Positions 19,788-28,950 of a stretch of DNA of 64,000 nucleotides are shown in pieces. The notes below the pieces were generated by a model. The model worked only from the letters and a program-made list of their open reading frames with translations. It was not told the origin of the DNA and did no database searches. The first letter of the stretch is position 1. Every line of letters begins with the position of its first letter. The stretch lies in NCBI RefSeq assembly GCF_011398925.1, contig NZ_AP022842.1, positions 2,716,001-2,780,000 on the forward strand, written 5' to 3'. The translations under genes and the position numbers were made by a program. The DNA comes from Bacillus sp. KH172YL63 (GTDB lineage Bacteria > Bacillota > Bacilli > Bacillales > Bacillaceae_B).

Positions 19788-20893
19788 AACCTTTGAGGTA
19801 TCTGTTCATAGCCATGATATGCCTGATGCTTGGCTGTGAAAGGAATGTCATTGATAAACTGGGGATGTTGGATGCGATTGGTTATGACCTGTCTGAAGAT
19901 CAGGAGCTTCCACTGATGGTTACAGCTAACTATCCAAATGTAACGAAACAAGGTGTCTATCAAAATAAAATACTGACGGTTAACGCAAAATCAAGCAAAG
20001 ATTCGAGAATACGGCTCAACCATCGTTCAAATCTTAAACTTGTCAGTGGCCAAATCACCGTTGCCCTATTCGGAAGCGAACTGGCAAAAGTCGGTGTTCA
20101 GGATATTATCGATACCTATATGCGGGATCCGAGTCTCGGACCGAGAGTATATTTTGCGGTCACAGAAGGACCAGCAAAGGAAATACTGGACTTTAAACCG
20201 ATTGAAGGGACAAACAGCTCACTGTATTTACGTACCTTCATTGAAAAGCTTGACGATGAAAATGAGCGGATCAACTATAATACATATCAATTTATCAGAG
20301 ATTATTACGATGACGGAATTGATCCGATTATGCCCTACTACAAATTAAGGAGTGATAATATCAGCTTAGATGGATATGCCCTCTTTAAAGATGACCGATT
20401 TGTTCACCATCTCTCCCCCACCTTATCAGGCATTTTATTTACTTTACGTAAAAACACACCAAGGGGGACATTCAGCTTTGAGATTGCGCCCCCGGATGAC
20501 ACACATGTGTTCTCTAATCAATTGATGTTTGACTACGTCAAAAAAGATTGGGATATAGATATAGCATTCAACAACCATATACCCAAGACTGTTAAAATCT
20601 CCATCGAGCTCAACGGAAGCATGCTCGAATATACGAATGATGAACTGACAGATTCAAAGAAAACGCAAATGAAGTTAGAAAAGAAGATCAATGCTTATAT
20701 GGAAAAGAAATCGGAGGAATTCCTGGAATTGACACAGCAACTAAAGGTGGACCCCGTCGGGATCGGTGGATACGTTCGGAACAAACTTTCTTATGAGGAT
20801 TGGAATCATCTGAACTGGGAAGAAGTCTATCCTGAAATCGATTTTGATGTGACCATTCAAATGAAATTTGTGAATACCGGGCAGACAAAATAA
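19784..20893 (+). CDS. GerA-type spore germination receptor, C subunit (lipoprotein)
   Basis: 369 residues. It has a signal peptide with lipobox LMLGC (Cys18) followed by the GerAC opening (RNVIDKLGMLDAIGYDL). It would be diacylglycerol-anchored on the outer leaflet of the inner spore membrane. The gene overlaps the B subunit gene by 4 nt. A weak hairpin near 20900-20923 may end the operon. Confidence 0.92.
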   Translation: MKPLRYLFIAMICLMLGCERNVIDKLGMLDAIGYDLSEDQELPLMVTANYPNVTKQGVYQNKILTVNAKSSKDSRIRLNHRSNLKLVSGQITVALFGSELAKVGVQDIIDTYMRDPSLGPRVYFAVTEGPAKEILDFKPIEGTNSSLYLRTFIEKLDDENERINYNTYQFIRDYYDDGIDPIMPYYKLRSDNISLDGYALFKDDRFVHHLSPTLSGILFTLRKNTPRGTFSFEIAPPDDTHVFSNQLMFDYVKKDWDIDIAFNNHIPKTVKISIELNGSMLEYTNDELTDSKKTQMKLEKKINAYMEKKSEEFLELTQQLKVDPVGIGGYVRNKLSYEDWNHLNWEEVYPEIDFDVTIQMKFVNTGQTK

Positions 20894-21008
20894 TGGATCG
20901 GGAGCAACAGAATGTGAGCTCCCGTCACCTTAAGATCATACCAGGCAAATGAGTTAATCCTATCTTAGGATTCTTCTGCTTGGGATTCTTAAGCGTGAAT
21001 AAGTTCCA

Positions 21009-21482
21009 CTAATTATGTTTACTATCCAAGGTCTCCCCTTTTACCATCAACCTCATTTCTCTGTCACCAGCCTCCTCGCCTATCGCTTCAAAGCCGATTT
21101 TTTCGTATACACGGATGGCAGGCGTATTTCTAATATCTACATACAGGCGGACCTCATCTATTTGTTGGTTGTAATGTGAAAGGCCAAACTCGAGCCCTTT
21201 CCGGACAAAGTCGAGCCCCAATCCTTTCCCTGTTAAAGAAGGATTTAAAGCAAGCCCTATATACAAGATTCTGCTGTCAATACTGTATTCGAACAAACCG
21301 ACAGCTTCATTGCGGGACATCACAACAAAACCTTCACATCCACCTGGACCAATCAACCTGCCTGTTTCTTCGAATGAATGAAAGTACGGCTTCATGGAAA
21401 CTTGTTCAATGAAATCATCATAATTCCATGAATCAATTAATTTAACATCTCTCATGCTAATCGGTTGGAACATCCATTCCAT
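21009..21482 (-). CDS. GNAT-family N-acetyltransferase
   Basis: 157 residues. The acetyl-CoA motif NPSLTGKGLGLDFVRKGLEF is central, and the C-terminal part (VRLYVDIRNTPAIRVYEKIGFE) matches RimJ/RimL-type GNATs. The start at 21482 is fixed by GAGGAGG 7 nt upstream; the longer upstream frame would add hydrophobic, unrelated residues. Substrate unknown. Confidence 0.85.
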   Translation of the reverse strand: MEWMFQPISMRDVKLIDSWNYDDFIEQVSMKPYFHSFEETGRLIGPGGCEGFVVMSRNEAVGLFEYSIDSRILYIGLALNPSLTGKGLGLDFVRKGLEFGLSHYNQQIDEVRLYVDIRNTPAIRVYEKIGFEAIGEEAGDREMRLMVKGETLDSKHN

Positions 21483-21566
21483 TTCCCATCCTCCTCTACA
21501 AATGATGATCATGTCCATTGCAAACAACAGCACCGTCGACTTAATGAACAATTTCAGATAAATAAA

Positions 21567-21616
21567 AAAATCCGGACGATCATCCGATTTCAGAATTCGA
21601 ATGCGTCCGGATTTTG
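21567..21616 (-). terminator. Terminator of gndA
   Basis: AAATCCGGACG and CGTCCGGATTT pair across a longer loop; the minus-strand side ends in a T-run. Confidence 0.75.
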
Positions 21617-21661
21617 GGTTAAGCAGAAGACTTTGTTACAACTGTCTTCTCTTTCATTGAA

Positions 21662-23068
21662 TTACTTCATCCACTCGGTATGGAAGATGCCTTCTTTATC
21701 GACACGCTCATACGTATGGGCACCGAAGTAATCACGCTGGGCCTGGATCAGGTTCGCAGGAAGCGTTGCTGTACGGTAGCTGTCGTAATAAGATAATGCC
21801 GCAGAGAAGCCAGGCACCGGCACACCGTTTTGTACGGCCACACTGATGACTTCGCGAAGGGCATACTGATAGCTTTCAACGATTTCTTTAAAATACGGGT
21901 CCAATAAAAGATTCGAAAGCTGCGCTTCACGGTCATACGCTTCTTTGATTTTCTGCAGGAATTGAGCACGGATGATGCATCCCCCGCGAAAGATCATGGC
22001 GATATCTCCGTACTGCAGATCCCAGTTGTACTCATCGGAAGCTGAGCGCATTTGGGCGAACCCTTGTGCATATGAACAAATCTTACTCATGTAAAGGGCT
22101 TTACGGATTGATTCGATCAACGCTTGTTTATCACCCTGGAATGCTTTTGTTTCCGGTCCATTCAGCACTTTGCTTGCCTTCACGCGCTCATCCTTGATGG
22201 AAGAGATGAAACGGGCAAATACCGACTCTGTAATGATCGGCAGTGAAACGCCAAGATCCAATGCACTTTGGCTCGTCCACTTCCCGGTACCCTTCTGCCC
22301 TGCTTTATCAAGGATCACATCGACCATCGGCTTCCCGGTTTCCTCGTCTTTCTTCGTAAAGATATCCGCGGTGATTTCAATCAGATAACTGTCCAGTTCA
22401 CCTTTATTCCAATCGGCAAACACTTCATGAAGCTCCTCCGCACTCAGTCCAAGCACATTCTTCATCAGGAAGTACGATTCTGCAATCAGCTGCATGTCAC
22501 CGTACTCGATTCCGTTGTGCACCATTTTCACATAGTGTCCTGCCCCGTCCGGACCGATATAAGTTGTGCACGCATCACCATCCACTTTTGCCGCAATGTC
22601 TTTCAAGATCGGCGCAACAAGGTCATAAGCTTCTTTCTGACCGCCAGGCATGATGGAAGGGCCTGTAAGCGCTCCTTCTTCTCCGCCGGACACACCGGTT
22701 CCAATGAAATGGATACCCAGTTCACTCAACTCTTGATTACGACGACGGGTATCTTCGAAGAACGTATTCCCCCCATCGATCAGGATATCCCCTTTTTCAA
22801 GATGAGGCTTCAACTGATCGATCGTTGCATCGGTCGCCTTCCCAGCCTTCACCATCAGCAAAATTTTGCGGGGTTTTTCTAATGATTGAACAAATTCTTC
22901 GATTGTATATGTAGGCGCTACATTCTTGCCTTTTGATTCGTTGATCATTTCATCCGTCTTTTCACGGGAACGATTATATACAGAAACAGAATAACCTCTG
23001 CTTTCAATATTCCATGCTAAATTTTTTCCCATTACGGCTAAACCGATTACACCAATTTCTTGAGACAT
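21662..23068 (-). CDS. gndA: 6-phosphogluconate dehydrogenase (decarboxylating)
   Basis: Converts 6-phosphogluconate to ribulose 5-phosphate and CO2 with NAD(P)+. It has 468 residues, the length of B. subtilis GndA. Motifs: [10 protein letters not shown] (Rossmann), the substrate-binding [11 protein letters not shown] (about residue 125) and catalytic [14 protein letters not shown] (about 180). The ATG at 23068 has AAAGGAAG 9 nt upstream; a TTG three codons earlier would touch that site. Together with zwf it supplies Ru5P, the acceptor used by HxlA. Confidence 0.95.
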   Translation of the reverse strand: MSQEIGVIGLAVMGKNLAWNIESRGYSVSVYNRSREKTDEMINESKGKNVAPTYTIEEFVQSLEKPRKILLMVKAGKATDATIDQLKPHLEKGDILIDGGNTFFEDTRRRNQELSELGIHFIGTGVSGGEEGALTGPSIMPGGQKEAYDLVAPILKDIAAKVDGDACTTYIGPDGAGHYVKMVHNGIEYGDMQLIAESYFLMKNVLGLSAEELHEVFADWNKGELDSYLIEITADIFTKKDEETGKPMVDVILDKAGQKGTGKWTSQSALDLGVSLPIITESVFARFISSIKDERVKASKVLNGPETKAFQGDKQALIESIRKALYMSKICSYAQGFAQMRSASDEYNWDLQYGDIAMIFRGGCIIRAQFLQKIKEAYDREAQLSNLLLDPYFKEIVESYQYALREVISVAVQNGVPVPGFSAALSYYDSYRTATLPANLIQAQRDYFGAHTYERVDKEGIFHTEWMK

Positions 23069-23277
23069 ACTTGTCAACTTCCTTTCACCATTGTAATAAT
23101 CGTTTCTTCACCCTCTGGCGCCTGAAATATTGGTTTCAGAGGAATGAAAGAAACATGCCATTTCACTAAAACCTAATATTTCATACTCCTATTCAATCTA
23201 ACAAGAACAAGATCATGATGCAAATATTCAGTCTTATAAGGCAATCATCTTACTTAAGTTGTCCGATTATTAACAAG

Positions 23278-24531
23278 TCATTCCCGCAAAAAGTCTTTAT
23301 TGAAGCTAGTATCCTGTTTCGGGTCAAATGATTTCTTTTTATTTTTCCCTTTTATCCCCTGAGAGATCGAGTCTTTTCCAAACTTCTCCTGCAGCTGGGA
23401 TAAGACGTTATAAAGAGGCTCTTTTTCCGCTGCTTTTTTGTAAGAAAAAAGATCGAGCTGCTCGGTGGCTTCGCTTTTTTCAACAACGTCTTGTGCGGTG
23501 ACACCGAGAAGCCTGACCGGGTCTCCATTCCAATGCTTCAACAATAAATCCTTTGCAAAGTAAACAAGGTCTTCTTTTTTGTCGATCGGATTTTCAAGCT
23601 TCTTGCTCCGGGTGATCGTTTTCCTGAATTTATCCCTGATCATGAGCTGAATCGTCATCGCCAGCACATCTTTTTGTTTAAGGCGTGACGACACTTTTTC
23701 ACACAGCTTTTCTATGACACCGACCAGCTCCTGCTGATTCGTCGTATCCATTGGCAGGGTGGTCGAGTTCCCCACGCTCTTATAGTCATAAATCGAATCA
23801 GGGTCAACGTTGCGCCTGTCGACCCCATTTGCCCGCTCTTTGAGGCGGAGGCCGTTGATGCCAAGGAGGGATTTCAGTTGAATGTCATTTGCATGGGCAA
23901 GGTCACGGCAAGTTTGAATCCCGACACCATTCAGCTTTTCGGCAGTCTTCTGGCCGATCCCGTGCATTTCAATCACAGGAAGCGGCCAAAGCTTGGCAGG
24001 GATATCTCGTTTGCGCAAAACGGTGATGCCCATCGGTTTTTTCATATCGGAGGCGGTCTTCGCCAGAAATTTATTCGGTGCAATCCCGATGCTGCAAGGG
24101 AGATCGAGCTGTCTTTCTATTTGGTTTTGTATATCTGAGGCTATTTGCAAGGGGGACCCTTTTTCAAAGGAATCAGTAATATCCATATAGCCTTCGTCGA
24201 TCGAAACAGGTTCGACTAGATCAGAATATTGTCTGAGGATATCAAAGATCCCTTTTGAGGCCGCGCGGTACCGGTCAAAATTCGGTGTCATGATCATCAG
24301 GTCGGGACACAGTTTTTTTGCTTCCCAAAGAGGCATGGTCGTCTTCACACCGAAGCGCCTTGCTTCATAAGAACATGTGACGATGATGCCTTTTCTTTCT
24401 TTTGGGTTCCCTGCTATTGCCAAGGGCTTCCCCCGCAGTGCGGGATCATATGCCATCTCAACAGAAGCATAGAAGCTGTTCATGTCTACATGAAGGATCA
24501 CTCGTCCATTTTTGGGGTAATGTGGGTTCAT
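23278..24531 (-). CDS. dinB: DNA polymerase IV (Y-family)
   Basis: A 417-residue error-prone bypass polymerase like B. subtilis YqjH. The N-terminus GRVILHVDMNSFYASVE and VSIDEGYMDI carry the catalytic acids. PNKFLAKTASDMKKP and an HhH stretch (MHGIGQKTAEKLNGVGI) follow. Near the C-terminus EQLDLFSY resembles a beta-clamp binding motif (QLxLF). There is no clear ribosome site and no LexA box. It begins 22 nt after an orphan cheW, so the two may be co-transcribed. Confidence 0.92.
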   Translation of the reverse strand: MNPHYPKNGRVILHVDMNSFYASVEMAYDPALRGKPLAIAGNPKERKGIIVTCSYEARRFGVKTTMPLWEAKKLCPDLMIMTPNFDRYRAASKGIFDILRQYSDLVEPVSIDEGYMDITDSFEKGSPLQIASDIQNQIERQLDLPCSIGIAPNKFLAKTASDMKKPMGITVLRKRDIPAKLWPLPVIEMHGIGQKTAEKLNGVGIQTCRDLAHANDIQLKSLLGINGLRLKERANGVDRRNVDPDSIYDYKSVGNSTTLPMDTTNQQELVGVIEKLCEKVSSRLKQKDVLAMTIQLMIRDKFRKTITRSKKLENPIDKKEDLVYFAKDLLLKHWNGDPVRLLGVTAQDVVEKSEATEQLDLFSYKKAAEKEPLYNVLSQLQEKFGKDSISQGIKGKNKKKSFDPKQDTSFNKDFLRE

Positions 24532-24553
24532 TTACAATCGCGTCTTTCTTTGT

Positions 24554-25024
24554 CTAGTTTTGATGGGCCTTCTGTTCTTTCACATACTCCTGTATCTCTT
24601 TCATACCTTCTAAGCTTTCCACTAAAACATCCGGGTCAATCTGGGTGATCAGCGCATCGTCGAGATTGATGACGCCTGCAAAATAGTTCGTCTTAGAGTA
24701 TGCGAATAAACCGACATTCGTCATCGAGTCTGCCGGTACTTCAAGGATTTCTTTTGCTTCCTTCACAACAAGCCCGATTTGCATCGCCTTCGTTTGAATG
24801 ACGATGAGGAACATTCCTTCCTCCCCGATGGCAGATGTGTTGTACAGGATATTTCCTAAATCGAGAACCGGGATCAATTCTCCTCTCACCTTTACCAGGC
24901 CAAGGACAAAGGACGGCAAGTGTGGAATAGATCTTACTTCCTCCAATTTTTCTATTGATACCACATTCTCAATCGGCAGCGCATATTCTTCTTTACCAGC
25001 ATGAAACACAACCACTTTCGACAT
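24554..25024 (-). CDS. Orphan CheW-like chemotaxis coupling protein
   Basis: 156 residues, a single CheW domain: KEEYALPIENVVSIEKLEEVRSIP, then GLVKVRGELIPVLDLGNIL, are the SH3-like core signatures. CheW couples receptors to the CheA kinase. No other chemotaxis gene lies in the window. A terminator lies upstream at 25111-25156. It precedes dinB by 22 nt, an association not explained by known roles. Confidence 0.88.
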   Translation of the reverse strand: MSKVVVFHAGKEEYALPIENVVSIEKLEEVRSIPHLPSFVLGLVKVRGELIPVLDLGNILYNTSAIGEEGMFLIVIQTKAMQIGLVVKEAKEILEVPADSMTNVGLFAYSKTNYFAGVINLDDALITQIDPDVLVESLEGMKEIQEYVKEQKAHQN

Positions 25025-25110
25025 TATTCAACGTCCCCTCTCAAACTTCTAATATGTATAATACTAATGTACCATATTTTATAAAAATTTGGTGGGTGTG
25101 TGAATGAAGA

Positions 25111-25156
25111 AAATGTCCACGAATGAAGGTTGACCTTCATTCGTGGACATTTTTGT
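25111..25156 (-). terminator. Terminator downstream of the M20 peptidase gene and its repeat
   Basis: The perfect hairpin AAATGTCCACGAATGAAGGT / ACCTTCATTCGTGGACATTT has T-rich sequence on both sides. Confidence 0.8.
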
Positions 25157-25174
25157 GTTGTCTCATACTGCAAG

Positions 25175-25324
25175 CCTGATCGAGCCGCCTGCGCTTTTTT
25201 TGTCCAGCTCCGGCGGCTAGAGGCTCGAGGTCATAAGTCAAACCTGCCAAAAAGGCAAAGAACGCCCTTTCCGGCAGGTTCGCCTTATGCTTGTCGCCTC
25301 TGATCGAGCCGCCTACGCTTTTTT
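25175..25324 (-). repeat. Family A palindromic repeat, inverted copy plus a truncated second unit
   Basis: On the minus strand a full unit runs from 25324 to about 25201 and shares the inner core and GAGCTGGACA end with the cluster at 1391-1836. Its variable arm is ACCTGCC/GGCAGGT, different from those copies but again complementary. A second unit begins (GCGCAGGCGGCTCGATCAG) and is cut after about 25 bp, at 25177. The repeat abuts the stop codon of the M20 peptidase gene. Confidence 0.82.
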
Positions 25325-26447
25325 ATTCTCCAGCCACTTCTTGAATGATGGCTACTACCATTTCAGATAGCTTGTTCAGTTCTTCCACCGGCATTCTTTC
25401 GTTTTTCGTATGGATTTCTTCGTAGCCAACTGCCAGATTGACAGTTGGTACACCGAAGCCTGCGATTACGTTGGCATCGCTTCCGCCTCCGCTTGTAAGA
25501 AGTTCGCTTGGACGTCCGATTTTTTTCGCAGCCCGCTTTGCGACTTCCACTACTTCGTCACCATCTTTGAACTTGAAGCCCGGATACATGACTTCTACTT
25601 CAACTTCTGCTTTTCCACCCATTTCTTCTGCAACGGATGTGAAGGCAGCTTTCATTTTCTCCACCTGTGCTTCCATTTTCTCAGGAACAAGGGAACGTGC
25701 TTCAGCCAGGATATCCGCTTGTTCGCACACGATATTTGTCGCTTTTCCGCCTTCGAAACGGCCGATGTTCGCCGTCGTTTCTTCATCGATGCGGCCAAGA
25801 GGCATTCTGGAGATCGCTTTTGCGGCAATGGTAATCGCAGAAACGCCTTTTTCAGGTGCTACGCCAGCGTGTGCCGTTTTCCCGTAAATGGTTGCCCGCA
25901 CTTTTGCCTGTGTAGGGGCAGCCACGATGATGTTTCCGACTTTGCCGTCACTATCCAGCGCGAAACCGTATTTCGCTTTTACCAGAGATGAATCCAGGGC
26001 TTTAGCCCCAACAAGACCAGACTCTTCGCCTACCGTGATGATAAATTGGATATCACCGTGAGAGATGTTGTTTTCTTTCAGTACACGGACGGACTCAAGC
26101 ATCGTTGCAAGTCCCGCTTTATCGTCGGCACCAAGGATGGTCGTACCGTCGGAGTAAATATAGCCGTCTTCTTTAAGCGTCGGCTTGACCCCTTTTGCAG
26201 GAACGACTGTGTCCATATGGGAAGTAAAGTAGATTGTATCCACACCATCTTTATTTCCTTTCAGCGTGCAAATCAGGTTTCCGGCACCGTGGCCAGTTTC
26301 CCCCATCGTGTCGTCTTCGAATACTTCCACTCCAAGATCGGAGAATTTTTTCGTCAGGACCTTTGCGATTTCTGCTTCATCTTTCGTTTCTGAGTCAATT
26401 TGAACCAATTCCAGGAATTCATTTAATAAACGCTCATGATTTATCAT
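25323..26447 (-). CDS. yqjE: M20-family peptidase, YqjE/PepT-like
   Basis: A 374-residue zinc aminopeptidase of the tripeptidase T-like group. Metal ligands are in TSHMDTV (about residue 77) and GADDKAG, with the catalytic glutamate in GEESGLVG. A dimerisation lid domain follows. Cytoplasmic; probably trims small peptides. It starts 75 nt after the carboxylase gene, in the same order as yqjD-yqjE of B. subtilis. Confidence 0.9.
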   Translation of the reverse strand: MINHERLLNEFLELVQIDSETKDEAEIAKVLTKKFSDLGVEVFEDDTMGETGHGAGNLICTLKGNKDGVDTIYFTSHMDTVVPAKGVKPTLKEDGYIYSDGTTILGADDKAGLATMLESVRVLKENNISHGDIQFIITVGEESGLVGAKALDSSLVKAKYGFALDSDGKVGNIIVAAPTQAKVRATIYGKTAHAGVAPEKGVSAITIAAKAISRMPLGRIDEETTANIGRFEGGKATNIVCEQADILAEARSLVPEKMEAQVEKMKAAFTSVAEEMGGKAEVEVEVMYPGFKFKDGDEVVEVAKRAAKKIGRPSELLTSGGGSDANVIAGFGVPTVNLAVGYEEIHTKNERMPVEELNKLSEMVVAIIQEVAGE

Positions 26448-26522
26448 TTCCAGACCTCCACAATTATGTATTCACTCCTATAGTATAGCGTGAATAGTCA
26501 AGGACAACAAATGGAACCACTT

Positions 26523-28070
26523 TTACAATGGGATATTCCCGTGCTTTTTCTTCGGACGCTCTTCCCGTTTGTTTCTCATCATATCTAATCCTTGAATCAA
26601 TTTAATCCGTGTTTCACGGGGGTCGATAACATCATCGACCATCCCCCTCGATGCAGCCACATAAGGGTTGGCAAATTTCTCACGGTACTCCTCGATTTTC
26701 TGTGCACGCAGTTCTTCCGGATTTTCACTTCCGGCAATCTCCCTTGCGAAGATGATGTTTGCTGCCCCTTGAGGCCCCATCACTGCAATCTCAGCATTCG
26801 GCCAGGCAAAGACCAGATCCGCGCCGATCGATTTAGAGTTCAATGCCACATATGCGCCTCCGTAGGCTTTTCGAAGGATTACGGTCATCTTCGGTACTGT
26901 CGCTTCAGAATATGCGTAAAGAATCTTTGCCCCATGACGGATGATGCCCCCGTGTTCCTGTTTGATTCCAGGGAAGAAGCCGGTCACATCTTCAAACGTG
27001 ATCAACGGAATATTAAAAGAATCACAGAAACGGATAAAGCGGGCTGCTTTATCTGATGAATCGATGTCGAGTCCCCCTGCCATGAACTTAGGCTGATTAC
27101 ATACAAGACCGACGACTTCACCCTTTATGCGTGCCAACCCCACGACGATATTCTTAGCGAATTCCTTTTGCACTTCCATGAAGCTTCCTTCATCGACGAT
27201 TTCATTGATTACCGTCCTCACATCATAAGGGCGGATCGCATCAAAAGGTATCAGGTCAGTCAGGTTTGCACGATAATCGTCCTCTTCATCCACTTCAAGG
27301 CGCGGAGGCTTCTCTTCATTATTTTGAGGTAAATATGCCAGTAATCTTCTGACTTCAAGCAGTACTTCTTCTTCTGTCTTTCCGCGGAAATGGGCATTCC
27401 CGCTGATCGAGTTATGAACCTTGGCTCCGCCAAGGTCCTCAGAGCTGATCTTCTCACCTGTGACGGTTTCGATGACCTTTGGACCCGTGATGAACATTTG
27501 GCTCGTTTCATCCACCATGAATACAAAATCCGTGATGGCAGGCGAATAGACCGCTCCCCCGGCACACGGCCCCATAATGACGGATATTTGCGGAATGACG
27601 CCTGAATAAATGGAATTCCGGTAGAAGATATGGCCATAGCCATCCAGTGAGACTACGCCTTCCTGGATCCTTGCACCGCCGGAATCATTCAAACCGATGA
27701 ACGGGGCACCGTTCTTGACGGCAAGATCCATGACATGGGAGATTTTCTTAGCGTGCATTTCCCCTAATGCTCCTCCAAAAACCGTGAAATCCTGAGAGAA
27801 TAAATAGACAGGTTTTCCGTTTACTTTTCCGTAACCGGTCACGACTCCATCCCCGGGACCCTGTACCCCATCCAGGCCAAAGTCTGAACATCGGTGCTCA
27901 ATGAATGGATTCAATTCGACAAAGCTTCCTTCATCAAGTAAAATATCGATCCTTTCCCGGGCTGTCAGTTTCCCTTTTTCATGCTGTTTATCTATTTTCT
28001 TATCTCCGCCGCCGAGCTCAACTTCTCTTCTGCGGTCATATAATTCATTGATTTTCTCATAAATATCCAT
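26523..28070 (-). CDS. pccB: Acyl-CoA carboxylase, carboxyltransferase (beta) subunit
   Basis: 515 residues of the propionyl-CoA carboxylase beta / methylmalonyl-CoA decarboxylase family (B. subtilis YqjD). It has both acyl-CoA (SGGARIQEG) and carboxybiotin (GGAYVALNSKSIGADLVFAWP) oxyanion regions. It should convert propionyl-CoA to methylmalonyl-CoA when joined by a biotinylated subunit, which is not encoded in this window. Start and the epimerase stop share one base (TAATG), giving translational coupling. Confidence 0.9.
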   Translation of the reverse strand: MDIYEKINELYDRRREVELGGGDKKIDKQHEKGKLTARERIDILLDEGSFVELNPFIEHRCSDFGLDGVQGPGDGVVTGYGKVNGKPVYLFSQDFTVFGGALGEMHAKKISHVMDLAVKNGAPFIGLNDSGGARIQEGVVSLDGYGHIFYRNSIYSGVIPQISVIMGPCAGGAVYSPAITDFVFMVDETSQMFITGPKVIETVTGEKISSEDLGGAKVHNSISGNAHFRGKTEEEVLLEVRRLLAYLPQNNEEKPPRLEVDEEDDYRANLTDLIPFDAIRPYDVRTVINEIVDEGSFMEVQKEFAKNIVVGLARIKGEVVGLVCNQPKFMAGGLDIDSSDKAARFIRFCDSFNIPLITFEDVTGFFPGIKQEHGGIIRHGAKILYAYSEATVPKMTVILRKAYGGAYVALNSKSIGADLVFAWPNAEIAVMGPQGAANIIFAREIAGSENPEELRAQKIEEYREKFANPYVAASRGMVDDVIDPRETRIKLIQGLDMMRNKREERPKKKHGNIPL

Positions 28071-28498
28071 TATGATTGCTCCCCCTTGATGGCTGTTTTA
28101 TCACATAGCTCATAAAGTACACCGTGAGCCGACTTTGGATGCAAGAACGCTACCTCGGCCCCGCCTGCACCTTTCTTTGGAGTCTCATTGATCATACGGA
28201 CCCCTTTTTCTTTCAATTCCTTGATTCGCTCCTCGATGCCTTCGACCGAAAAAGCGATATGATGAATCCCTTCTCCCCTTTTTTCAATGAAGGCGGAAAT
28301 CGGACTGTCGTTATGTAATGGCTGAAGTAACTCAAGTTTCAGGTTACCCCCATCCAGGAATGCAACTTTTACCCCTTGATTTTCAACTGTTTCCATCTTG
28401 ATGAGTGAAAGTCCGAGCGTATCTTCGTAAAACGGAAGAACATTGTCTATAGATGAGACTGCGATCCCGATATGATCTACTTTTTTCAACTCTATCAT
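28070..28498 (-). CDS. mce: Methylmalonyl-CoA epimerase
   Basis: 142 residues, a VOC (glyoxalase-like) fold. The metal ligands are in VDHIGIAV (His near 9) and GEGIHHIAFSV, with the acidic ligand in GVLYELC. It interconverts the 2S and 2R forms of methylmalonyl-CoA between the carboxylase and the mutase. The ATG at 28498 touches AGGGGG; a TTG at 28489 would have about 9 nt spacing and is an alternative start giving MKKVDHIG. Same position as yqjC. Confidence 0.88.
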   Translation of the reverse strand: MIELKKVDHIGIAVSSIDNVLPFYEDTLGLSLIKMETVENQGVKVAFLDGGNLKLELLQPLHNDSPISAFIEKRGEGIHHIAFSVEGIEERIKELKEKGVRMINETPKKGAGGAEVAFLHPKSAHGVLYELCDKTAIKGEQS

Positions 28499-28677
28499 CC
28501 CCCTGTTGTTTGCATGCTCCACATCTATAGTATTCCATACCGCATGTCGAATTCCCTCCTTATCTGGCGAATAAATAAAGCGTTTTCTTCTTTTCCCGAG
28601 GTTGTCTTCCTTTAACATTCACGATAGAATAGAGGTGAAAATCATCTCATGATTAAATGGGAGAATGGAGCGATTCA

Positions 28678-28773
28678 ATGGGTAACAAAAAAATGCAAAA
28701 AATCATTGTCTATGTCATGCTGTTCGCGATGATCGCGACGACAATCATGGCAGGATTGACGTTCTTATTATAG
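28678..28773 (+). CDS. Prli42-like small membrane protein
   Basis: 31 residues: MGNKKMQKIIVYVMLFAM then one hydrophobic helix ending in AGLTFLL. A basic N-terminus before a single transmembrane helix, and the NKK start, resemble the stressosome-associated Prli42 of Listeria and Bacillus. Prli42 is thought to tether the stressosome to the membrane. GGAG lies 8 nt upstream of the ATG. It is divergent from the epimerase gene. Confidence 0.7.
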   Translation: MGNKKMQKIIVYVMLFAMIATTIMAGLTFLL

Positions 28774-28950
28774 AAATGAGTGCTTGATAGAGGACTAGGG
28801 AGGGGCATAACCAATCCCCTCTGGAGAAACATCACCAAAGTGGGTAGGACGCTTATTAGTACAGAAAAAACCGAAAAACTATTTTCTTTAAAGAAGATTG
28901 TTGTTCGGTTTTTTTATTTGAATGTCCATTTAAATTTTGTAGTTGGTTCC
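28774..28950 (+). terminator. Leader-like hairpins and terminator after the small membrane protein gene
   Basis: AAAAAACCGAA (28865-28875) and TTCGGTTTTTTT (28904-28915) form a terminator with a long loop. Upstream, GGGAGGGG (28799-28806) pairs with CCCCTC around 28817-28822. No reading frame is seen in this gap. Confidence 0.6.

Noticed and set aside
23112-23142. Inverted repeats CCTCTG / CAGAGG and CTGAAA / TTTCAG before gndA as a riboswitch
   Set aside because: The arms are short, no known aptamer core fits and there is no terminator before the start codon.
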